The notes below the pieces were generated by a model. It made no database searches and was not told the origin of the DNA. It worked only from the letters and a program-made list of their open reading frames with translations. Of a DNA stretch of 15,630 nt, positions 6,407 to 15,630 are shown piece after piece; position 1 is the stretch's first letter, and each line of letters starts with the position of its first letter. Source of the stretch: an uncultured bacterium (GTDB lineage Bacteria; Verrucomicrobiota; Kiritimatiellia; RFP12; UBA1067); NCBI GenBank assembly GCA_900547945.1, contig URIT01000076.1, positions 1-15,630 on the forward strand, read 5' to 3'. The translations under genes were made by a program, and so were the position numbers.

Positions 6407-6814
6407 CTAGAAGCGCAGCCGGGCCGCGAGTTTCCCCAATGCGTCCCTGTCGCCGGGATGGTTCGCGAACGAGATCTCGCCCGCCGCCGTGCCGACACGC
6501 GGCACGATGTGGAAATGGACGTGGGGGACGGTCTGCCCCGCCGCCGCGCCGTTGTTCTGGAGGATGTTGAACCCATCGCAGGGTAACGCGGCCTTGAGGT
6601 GGGCGGCGACCTTCTGCACGCGCACGACGATCTCCTTCAGCGTCTCGGCGGGCGTATCCAGAAGCCCCGTCGTGTGGTCCTTGGGGATCACGAGCGTATG
6701 GCCCTCGGTGAAGGGGTTGATGTCCAGATACGCAAGCACGAGGTCGTCTTCGTAGACCTTGAAGCTCGGAATCTCGCCGGCGGCGATCGCGCAGAATACG
6801 CAGTCGTTCTTCAT
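6407..6814 (-). CDS. HIT-family nucleotide hydrolase/transferase
   Basis: A 135-residue protein of usual HIT length. The catalytic triad motif HVHFHIV is at 98-104, with H100 as the probable nucleophile. An N-terminal C5-x2-C8 pair (CVFC) is the zinc-binding type of many bacterial HIT proteins, and DINPFTEGHTLVIPK (31-45) is a typical family block. These enzymes cleave nucleoside phosphoramidates or dinucleoside polyphosphates such as aminoacyl-AMP adducts. A role in clearing such by-products would suit the leuS operon, but that is inference. The ATG at 6814 overlaps the kinase TGA (ATGA), and AAGGAG (6822-6827) lies 7 nt ahead. The open frame upstream of 6814 is a shadow of the kinase gene. 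Confidence 0.93.
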   Translation of the reverse strand: MKNDCVFCAIAAGEIPSFKVYEDDLVLAYLDINPFTEGHTLVIPKDHTTGLLDTPAETLKEIVVRVQKVAAHLKAALPCDGFNILQNNGAAAGQTVPHVHFHIVPRVGTAAGEISFANHPGDRDALGKLAARLRF

Positions 6815-8610
6815 TTCGTCTCTCCTTGCCTGAATGTCGTCTTCCCCGGATCGACCTTCACGCCGAGTTCGCGGAAGAGCGGGAAAAGGTCCTTCTTCGC
6901 CGCACGCCCCAGCAGGGCCACCACGTCGTCCAGCGACAGCGCGCGCGGCTGCGGCAGGGTGGCGGTGGCGGCGATCTTCTCGCGGGCGTACTGCTCCATC
7001 AGTTTCGGGCAGTCCGCGCGCGTCAGCTCCAACGCGAGGAACACCTTGCCGGTGCGCAGCGTCGCGCGGTCGGCGGACGCGAGCGGCGCACGGCCCGGCA
7101 GGTTCGCCGAGCCGTCCAGATCGTAGATCCGCATGTCGGGGTCGAGCAGCCGCGCGTCGTTGACCGCCTTCAGCACGGCCTTGTACGCCTCCGCCCGCGT
7201 CTCGGGCACCGTCGCCATGCGGCGGTACATCGCGTAGCGGCGCAGGTCGGGCGCGATCGTCTCCACGAACGCGGCGGCGTTCGGGCGCGGCCGCGCGGGC
7301 ACCGGGGCCGGCGTGGAACTTGGCTGCGGCGCGGGCTTCGCGACGGCGGGGGACTCCTCGGCGGACGGCGACGGAACGGGCTCGGCGACGGATCCAGCGG
7401 ATGCCTCGGCGGCGGACGCCGCAGACGATGCGTCCGACGGCGTGTCCGCCCCTCCGGCGGAGACGGGCGTCTCGGCCACGGGCGTCTCGGTCGTCGTCAG
7501 GACGGAAAGCGGATCGGGCGGGAGCGACGGCGCAGACGGCGGCGCGGGCAGCTCCGGACGCAGCGACTTCACGAGAAGGGCCATGCCCATCACGCCCACG
7601 ACGAGCGCGGCGGCGAGGGCGGAAAGGCCGATCCAGAGGCTCTTGTCGGCGCGGCGGCGCGAGCGCGCGGCCTGGCGCAGCGCAGCCAGTTCGCGCCGCG
7701 AGGGAACGCGGATGCGGCGGCGGCCGCTTCCGCCGTCCGTCGCGAGCAGGCGGTCCAGCTCGTCCGCCACCTCGTCCGGCGTCTGGATGCGCTCCTCCAC
7801 GTTCGGGCGCGTCATCCGCGCGATGAGGTCCGCGATGCCGGCCGGCACGTCGGGGCGGAACCGGCGCACGTCGGGAATCGCCTCGCCCTTCATCGCGCGC
7901 GCGACGATCGCAAGCGCGTCCTCGCCCTCGTAGGGGCGCCGACCCGCGAGCATCTCCCAGAACGTGACGCCGAGCGCGTGGATGTCCGAACGGATGTCCG
8001 CCAGATGCGCGTTCTCCATCTGCTCGGGCGACATGTACGCCGGAGAGCCGATGATGAAGCCGTTCTCGGTGATGGCCGTGTGGCGCGTCTTCTCGTTCGC
8101 GAGACGCGCGATGCCGAGGTCCGCGAGCTTCGGCGTCACGCCGTCCGCCGTGAACATGATGTTGTCGGGCTTGACGTCGCGGTGGACCACGTGGTGCGCG
8201 GCGACGGCCGCGAGCGCGCGCGCGACGCGCGACACGATGTCGCCCGCCTCCTCCACGGAGAGCGCGCCCCACTTCGTGAGCCGGTCGCGCACCGTGCCGC
8301 CGGGCACGTATTCCATCAGGATGTAGGCATAGCCCGTCTCGGGGTCGCGCCCCACGTCGAAGACCTCGATGAGGTTTTCGTGGCGGATGGACATCGCGAG
8401 CTCGGCCTCGAAGATGAAGCGCTGCTTGAACTCCGGGTCGCTCTTCTCCATCTCGGGGTCGAGGATCTTCACGGCGAACTCGCGTCCGCTCGCATCGCCC
8501 CGGATGAGGTAGACGGCGCCCATGCCGCCCGCGCCCAGCAGTTTCACGACCGTGTAGTCGCCGAACGTGCCGCCGGGCTTCAGGAGATTGGGATTCGCCC
8601 CGGCGTTCAT
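6811..8610 (-). CDS. Transmembrane PknB-like serine/threonine protein kinase
   Basis: A 599-residue protein. The kinase domain (about 17-290) has the Gly loop GAGGMG (26-31), the ATP lysine in FAVKIL (K48), the catalytic HRDVKPDN (143-150), metal-binding DLG (164-166) in place of DFG, as is common in bacterial kinases, and GSPAYMSPEQ (188-197) as the P+1 region. It is followed by a basic stretch, one membrane helix (about 325-347), a Pro/Ala/Ser/Glu-rich linker (351-445) and an extracytoplasmic domain of about 150 residues that I do not recognise. The kinase should face the cytoplasm with the tail outside as a sensor. The ATG at 8610 has GGAGGAGG 7 nt ahead and overlaps the previous stop (ATGA). 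An in-frame ATG farther upstream only adds low-complexity Arg-rich sequence. Confidence 0.92.
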   Translation of the reverse strand: MNAGANPNLLKPGGTFGDYTVVKLLGAGGMGAVYLIRGDASGREFAVKILDPEMEKSDPEFKQRFIFEAELAMSIRHENLIEVFDVGRDPETGYAYILMEYVPGGTVRDRLTKWGALSVEEAGDIVSRVARALAAVAAHHVVHRDVKPDNIMFTADGVTPKLADLGIARLANEKTRHTAITENGFIIGSPAYMSPEQMENAHLADIRSDIHALGVTFWEMLAGRRPYEGEDALAIVARAMKGEAIPDVRRFRPDVPAGIADLIARMTRPNVEERIQTPDEVADELDRLLATDGGSGRRRIRVPSRRELAALRQAARSRRRADKSLWIGLSALAAALVVGVMGMALLVKSLRPELPAPPSAPSLPPDPLSVLTTTETPVAETPVSAGGADTPSDASSAASAAEASAGSVAEPVPSPSAEESPAVAKPAPQPSSTPAPVPARPRPNAAAFVETIAPDLRRYAMYRRMATVPETRAEAYKAVLKAVNDARLLDPDMRIYDLDGSANLPGRAPLASADRATLRTGKVFLALELTRADCPKLMEQYAREKIAATATLPQPRALSLDDVVALLGRAAKKDLFPLFRELGVKVDPGKTTFRQGETK

Positions 8611-9430
8611 TCCGCCGCCTCCTCCGTCTCCCGCACGCGCTTCTCGGCGATCTGGCGCCGCACGCCGCGCAGCACGCCGTTCGTCACCGCAAGGCGATAC
8701 CATTTCGCGGCGCGCAGGCGGAAGGCCGCCGCGTCGGCGGAACCAAGGCCGGTCGTCTCGGGATAGCTCCACCAGCGGTCCGCCACGTCCGCCGTTGTGA
8801 GCCGCGTCACGCCCGTGCGGGGGTAGCGCCGCTCGAAGAGCGCCAGTTCCCGGTCGCGCCCTTCCAGGCGCGAGAACTGCACCAACGCGCCCGGCCAGTC
8901 CCCCAGCGCCACCAGCGCCACCGCGTACCGCTCGCAGACGGCCGGGTCGTCCGGGGCCTGTTCGGCGGTCGCGCGCGCCGCCTCCACGGCACGCACCTTC
9001 TTCTCCACCACCGCAAGGCGCCCCAGGAACTCCTTCGCGCCCGCCGCCTTCGCCGTCGCCTGGCGGGACAGCGCGCGCGAGGAAAAGCGCGCCAGCGCCT
9101 GGGCGTACTCCACCCCGCCGATGCGCGTCATCCGGTCGTACAGCGCCTCCGCCGCCGCGATGTTTCCGCCCGTCAGGTACTGACGGAACGCGGCACGCCG
9201 CAGCAGGTAGACCGCCGCGGCGTCCTCGGCGTTCCGCGCGTAGTCGAGCAGCGACCCCGCCAGTTCGTCGTGCGTCATGCGCCCGCGTTCGAGGGCCGCG
9301 TAGTCGGAGCGCGTCAGCTCCTCCACGCCCGCGCGCGTCGCCTCCAGCGCCTCGTCGGTCGGTACGGGCACGACCGCCCCCGCCGCGAGCGCACAGGCCA
9401 GCGCGAGTGCGAAGATCTGCCCGTGCCGCT

Positions 9431-9434
<4 letters not shown>
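8607..9434 (-). CDS. Secreted or periplasmic protein of unknown function
   Basis: A 275-residue protein. MKRHGQIFALALACALAAGAV is a signal peptide-like start. The rest is Ala/Arg-rich and probably helical, with pairs of helices around 45-200 (for example AYALERGRM-like and AVALVALGDWPGAL segments) that could be TPR-like. The C-terminal block has ADRWWSYP, RLRAAKWYRLAV and a basic end, reminiscent of a WW...WYR block I associate with secreted PVC proteins, a weak memory-based link. It starts with GTG at 9434 overlapping the leuS TGA (GTGA), without an SD, so it relies on reinitiation. Its stop overlaps the kinase start. Genetic coupling suggests it could be an extracytoplasmic partner or ligand of the kinase tail; this is inference. 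Confidence 0.75.
8618..8625 (-). promoter_or_regulatory. Ribosome binding site deciding the kinase start
   Basis: GGAGGAGG on the minus strand, 7 nt before the ATG at 8610, is the strongest SD in the window. It supports this start over the longer in-frame ATG at 8772, which lies inside the upstream gene. Confidence 0.7.
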
Positions 9435-12154
<2,720 letters not shown>

Positions 12155-12191
12155 TTTGACCTTTTCGCATTGACCAATCAAGTCGTTTACA

Positions 12192-12237
12192 AGCGGGTAC
12201 AAGCGGACCGCGCGCCGCGCGGTCCGCCCCACCCGCT
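12192..12237. promoter_or_regulatory. Strong two-part hairpin in the gap before leuS
   Basis: Outer stem AGCGGGT (12192-12198) with ACCCGCT (12231-12237) and inner stem of 12 bp (12203-12214 with 12216-12227), separated by a small internal loop (ACAA / CCC). It lies in the 91-nt gap between the stop of the large extracellular protein and the leuS ATG. No T-run follows on the minus strand, so it is not a standard terminator. It may be an mRNA processing site, a partial terminator or a leuS leader structure. Confidence 0.6.
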
Positions 12238-12245
12238 CGGCCTTC

Positions 12246-15200
12246 TCAGGGATAGGTGGAGTCGGCCTTGAGCATTTCGGTCGTGTCGTAGGCCGGAGGC
12301 TCCGCATTGAGCATCCACTTGTAGAAGACCGGCAGATCGGGGAAGTCGTGCCACCCGTTGAAGTAGCCGGGCGAACTCTTGGCGTGCGGGTCGCTGATCT
12401 CGATCCGCGCCTCGCAGTTCACGTCGAAGGAATCCGGGCCGAACACGAACCAGCGCAGCGGGTAGAACTCGTCCTGCACGCCCTCCTTCTGCAGGGCGCC
12501 GCAGATTTTGAACGTCGCGCTCGTCCAGTTGCTGCTGCCGTCGTAGGCGTAGCTGCTGCTGCCGGGCTCAAGCCCCTGGATGCGGTCCGGCGCGTACCCC
12601 ACGTTCGTGAGGCGGTTCGTGATCATCATCGTCACGACCATGCGCACGTTCGTGAGCGAGCCGACCGTCTCGTCCTCGTAGGGCACGGGGGCGACCGCCG
12701 CGTCCCCCAGGCCGCCCATGCCGGCCTTCAGCACCCACCCGGCCGTGGTCGGGTCGATGTTGAGCCAGTACATGTCGCGGAGGTCGAGGTCGCCCGTCTT
12801 CCGGTTCGCGAGATCCCACTGTTCCGCCTTGTAGATACCCGCGAGGTCTTCGCCGAACGAGGTGAGCCAGGCCATGATCGCATTGTAGTAGGGATCGTCC
12901 CGGCTCAGGCCGGCGTCCACCACGTCCTTGGAGGGCTCTTCGTCGACGGTCACGTTGACGGTCTCCTGCACGTCCTTCAGCTGGAGCGTCCACGTGTGCG
13001 CGGGCCGGTCCGAACGCGAACCGCGCCCCCGGGCCTCGGCGATCACGACGTCGTTCGTCTTCACCTCGCCGATCTGGTACCAGGGAGCGGTCGTGTAGAC
13101 GATGTTCGTGGAGTCGCCCTTGCGGATGATCACCACGGCCGTGCGGTTCGTGTTGGAGCCCACCTTCTGGCTGATGTGCGCGCCCAGGACCGACGAATAG
13201 ATCCACACGTTCGTGCCGTTCGGCTGGAGGAACCAGTCGCCGTCGATGTCCTGCGGCGTACCGTCCGCCAGGCGGTTGAGGGCGGCCGCCGTGGCGATCA
13301 TCTGGTTCGTCCAGCAGGAGGCGTCCTCGCCGTGGCTGCGGAACACGCCGAGCGTGCCGCCCACCATGTCCTCGCCCGCGAAGAACCAGTGCGAATCGGG
13401 ACCGTCCGCCGCCTTGGCCTTGGCGAGCAGGTTCGTGCCGCTCGCGAGGTATTCGAGCGGACCGCCCAGGTAGGTGTTCGTGCCGCTGAAGATGATCTGG
13501 TGCTCGATGACGCCACTCGGGCGCACGAGCGCAAGGCCGTAGGCTTCGTAGTTGCGCAGATTGCCGTCGATGAGGGAGAGGGTGGTGTAGTTCATCCCCG
13601 TGCTGTCCGTCGGCGTCCGCATCCAGGAGCCGTCCGCCTCGGGCACGCGGTTCTGGAGGAGCGCGGCCGGGCTGCGCAGCGCCACGAAGGTGTAGTAGTT
13701 CGTCGCGTCGACGCCGGGGCGCGATCCCGTCTTCGAGGTGACGCGCGCGTTCCCGCTGCCGAAGCGGGCGATCGTCCCGCGCTTCACGTTGCGGTCCAGC
13801 AGGTCGATGCGCCAGTCGGTGAGGTCCGCGCCCTGCGGCACCGCGATCTCGATGAACTGGTTCGCGTAGTCGTCCATCGTGCCCGTGTCGCAGATGTTGA
13901 CCTCGTTCAGCCACGCGCGCTGCGGCGAGATCGAGTCGAGGATCGTGTAGCCCGCGAAGCGGTTCGCCAGGCCCGATCCGTACGTCTCGTTCAGGTTCTT
14001 GATGCCGTAGAACCAGCTCGGCGGACCCCATTCCGTCGCGTCAAGCCCGTGGACGTGCGCGATGCCCTTCTTGTCCTTGTATTCCGCCCACACGTAGTAC
14101 TGCCACACGTTGTTCGGGAAGATGCCGTTCGGCGTCATGTCCGGGCCGATCACGCTCGCCGCGTTGTTGTAGGTGCTGCGGAAGACGAGGTTGGAGGACA
14201 CCTTCTCCAGCTGCACCGTGATCGCGGCGGGCCGGTCCTTCCACTGGTCGTAGCCCCACGGCGAGATGCCCCGGTAGAAGGAGGCGTACACGACCACGCT
14301 CGACGCATCCAGCTCGTCGCTCATCTGCTGCGGTTCCACCGTCGCCTGGATGCCCCAGCTCTCGCCGAGGATCGGCTGCTCGCTGAGGTCGGTCACGTTC
14401 GTGACGGGATGGGCCGGGATGTCGCCGATATGCGAGCGGAAGGGCCGCACGTCGCGGAAGACGAGGCGCGGCACGATCGGCTCGCTCGCCGTGATCTCGT
14501 CCACCCACACGCGCTGGATCGGCTTCACGGGCGGCTTCTCCCAGTCCGCCGGGTTCGCAGGGACGCGCCCGTGCCGCGAACCGTTCACCTCCAGGCGGAT
14601 CGCGTAGACCTTCGTGTTGTCGTCCGTCGTCGCCCACCGGTACGTCTGGTACGTCGTGTTCGTGATCTCGAAGGTGGCGAGCGCCGTCCAGTCCTGGGGG
14701 TTGTCCACCTGGTAGGAGTCCGGCTCGCTCGTGCCGAAGAGCGTGAGGTACGAGCTCTGCGTCTGGTTCGTCGTGAACGTGCGGGCGCGGAACGTCACCG
14801 TGCCGATGCCGTTCGTGAGGGGCGGGCACTGCACGAAGGAGTTGTTCTCCTGGTATTCGGTCTCCAGCTCGGGCTGTGCAAGCCCGATGCCGCGCGCGTC
14901 GACAGTCTCGTTGTCGCGCCGCAGCGCCGAGAAGTTCAGCGACCCCGAAAGCCCCTCGGGCGAGTCGAAGAGGTAGGCGTACTGCTTGTCTTCCGTGTTC
15001 CAGCCCTCGGTGTGGAGGTTCCACCCCCACCACGACCGCAGGTCGAGCGCGGGCTCGTTGTAGCAGGAGATCCGCGTGATCGTGATCTTGCCGTAGTCGA
15101 CGTCGCGGTCCGGCCCCTCGTCCGCCAGCGACTGCGCGATGACCTCCGGGGCCATGACGAGGCGCATGAAGCCGAGCACCGGCGCGCGCAGGCTCATGTA

Positions 15201-15630
15201 GTGCGTGCGGGTACCGGCCAGCAGCTCCTTCTCGGTCATTCCCTTGAACGAGAAGTTCGTGACCGTGATCCAGTTGGCGTTCTCGAAGTTGTTCGTGGCA
15301 GGCGGCTCGCGCGTCAGGCTCACGGTCATGCTGGAGAGTCCCTGCATGCGCGAGCTGTAGGAACCGTTCGTGCCGATGCACGTCTGCAGCAGCAGCACGC
15401 AGTTCGAATCCGCGTTCGCGTAGTTGAAGCTGAGCATCGACAGGCCCTCGCCCAGATACGGCGACCGGAGCCCCATCGCCGACGTCGCCGTGCCGCGCGC
15501 CGGCTGCAGCGTGCAGATCATGCTCGAGTTCCGCGCGCGCAGGATCACCGTGCCGCAGCCCCCCCTGCCGCCCGCCTGGGTGCCCGTCGCGCCGCCATGC
15601 GAACCGCCGCCACCGCCGCCCGATGTCACC
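12246..15630 (-). CDS. Very large extracellular protein with lamin-tail-like domain (partial, N-terminus outside window)
   Basis: The frame is open from the right window edge to the TGA at 12246, about 1128 codons, so the N-terminus is missing; the GTG at 15629 is only the first possible in-window start. A Gly/Ser-rich stretch with a GGGGGG run (about 15555-15625) comes first. Then follow many Asn/Thr/Ser-rich beta-strand segments with paired aromatic residues, such as ANWITVTNFSFKG and WTALATFEITNTTYQTYRW, typical of secreted beta-sandwich proteins. WLNEVN followed by QFIEIAVPQGADLTDWRIDLLD (about 13920-13780) resembles a lamin-tail domain. No catalytic motif or membrane anchor is visible. 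The low basic content and high Asn/Thr content contrast with the cytoplasmic neighbours. It could be a surface or matrix protein; I do not recognise a specific family for the whole. Confidence 0.88.
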   Translation of the reverse strand, partial: VTSGGGGGGSHGGATGTQAGGRGGCGTVILRARNSSMICTLQPARGTATSAMGLRSPYLGEGLSMLSFNYANADSNCVLLLQTCIGTNGSYSSRMQGLSSMTVSLTREPPATNNFENANWITVTNFSFKGMTEKELLAGTRTHYMSLRAPVLGFMRLVMAPEVIAQSLADEGPDRDVDYGKITITRISCYNEPALDLRSWWGWNLHTEGWNTEDKQYAYLFDSPEGLSGSLNFSALRRDNETVDARGIGLAQPELETEYQENNSFVQCPPLTNGIGTVTFRARTFTTNQTQSSYLTLFGTSEPDSYQVDNPQDWTALATFEITNTTYQTYRWATTDDNTKVYAIRLEVNGSRHGRVPANPADWEKPPVKPIQRVWVDEITASEPIVPRLVFRDVRPFRSHIGDIPAHPVTNVTDLSEQPILGESWGIQATVEPQQMSDELDASSVVVYASFYRGISPWGYDQWKDRPAAITVQLEKVSSNLVFRSTYNNAASVIGPDMTPNGIFPNNVWQYYVWAEYKDKKGIAHVHGLDATEWGPPSWFYGIKNLNETYGSGLANRFAGYTILDSISPQRAWLNEVNICDTGTMDDYANQFIEIAVPQGADLTDWRIDLLDRNVKRGTIARFGSGNARVTSKTGSRPGVDATNYYTFVALRSPAALLQNRVPEADGSWMRTPTDSTGMNYTTLSLIDGNLRNYEAYGLALVRPSGVIEHQIIFSGTNTYLGGPLEYLASGTNLLAKAKAADGPDSHWFFAGEDMVGGTLGVFRSHGEDASCWTNQMIATAAALNRLADGTPQDIDGDWFLQPNGTNVWIYSSVLGAHISQKVGSNTNRTAVVIIRKGDSTNIVYTTAPWYQIGEVKTNDVVIAEARGRGSRSDRPAHTWTLQLKDVQETVNVTVDEEPSKDVVDAGLSRDDPYYNAIMAWLTSFGEDLAGIYKAEQWDLANRKTGDLDLRDMYWLNIDPTTAGWVLKAGMGGLGDAAVAPVPYEDETVGSLTNVRMVVTMMITNRLTNVGYAPDRIQGLEPGSSSYAYDGSSNWTSATFKICGALQKEGVQDEFYPLRWFVFGPDSFDVNCEARIEISDPHAKSSPGYFNGWHDFPDLPVFYKWMLNAEPPAYDTTEMLKADSTYP

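Noticed and set aside
8611..8772. N-terminal extension of the kinase to the ATG at 8772.
   Set aside because: The added residues are Arg-rich shadow sequence of the upstream gene; the ATG at 8610 has a strong SD and a stop/start overlap.
12155..12307. N-terminal extension of leuS to 12307.
   Set aside because: It would overlap the end of the upstream gene and the hairpin, and its residues are not synthetase-like; the ATG at 12154 gives a normal LeuRS start.
14543..14590. GGTTCGC...GCGAACC with GGGACGCG as another family B repeat.
   Set aside because: The loop is 17 nt and the flanks do not match GGGAGGGACGC; it is ordinary coding sequence of the large protein.

Overview
The window is GC-rich bacterial DNA in which every convincing gene lies on the minus strand, so gene order reads from high to low coordinates. 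The best taxonomic clue is a small protein of the Minf_1886 type, a family known mainly from Verrucomicrobia and Planctomycetes. Very large secreted LamG/beta-strand-repeat proteins and a membrane Ser/Thr kinase with an extracytoplasmic tail fit the same picture. I infer a PVC-superphylum bacterium, most likely Kiritimatiellota or a relative; the phylum-level guess is tentative.

Layout in transcription order. (1) 15630-12246: the 3' part of a very large, probably extracellular protein with a lamin-tail-like segment. (2) After a 91-nt gap holding a strong hairpin come leuS, a secreted protein of unknown function, a transmembrane PknB-like kinase, a HIT hydrolase, a Minf_1886 protein and a TIM-barrel sugar isomerase/epimerase. 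The first three junctions in this run are 4-nt stop/start overlaps and the next two are gaps of 2 and 13 nt, so this looks like one translationally coupled operon. (3) 5093-4924: octamer (TTAACCAC / TTAAGTGG) arrays in inverted orientation. (4) A family 2 glycosyltransferase and a TSCPD-domain protein, 19 nt apart. (5) 3915-3603: a gene-free stretch packed with four hairpins, followed by a candidate promoter. (6) A giant exported protein of at least 1200 residues with three LamG-like modules, running off the left end of the window.

The most interesting content is in the repeats. leuS carries two unrelated tandem pairs of short hairpin-forming repeats (periods 48 and 39 nt, both multiples of three), inserted in frame in its editing-domain region. 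A third copy of one family lies between genes near 3750 and has a compensatory base-pair change in its stem. The octamer array and a perfect 43-nt palindrome supply the last codons and stop codons of two other genes. The candidate promoter of the LamG protein has nine consecutive G residues between its -35 and -10 boxes, the arrangement of known slipped-strand phase-variable promoters. I see no rRNA, tRNA, CRISPR array, transposase or other protein-coding mobile element.
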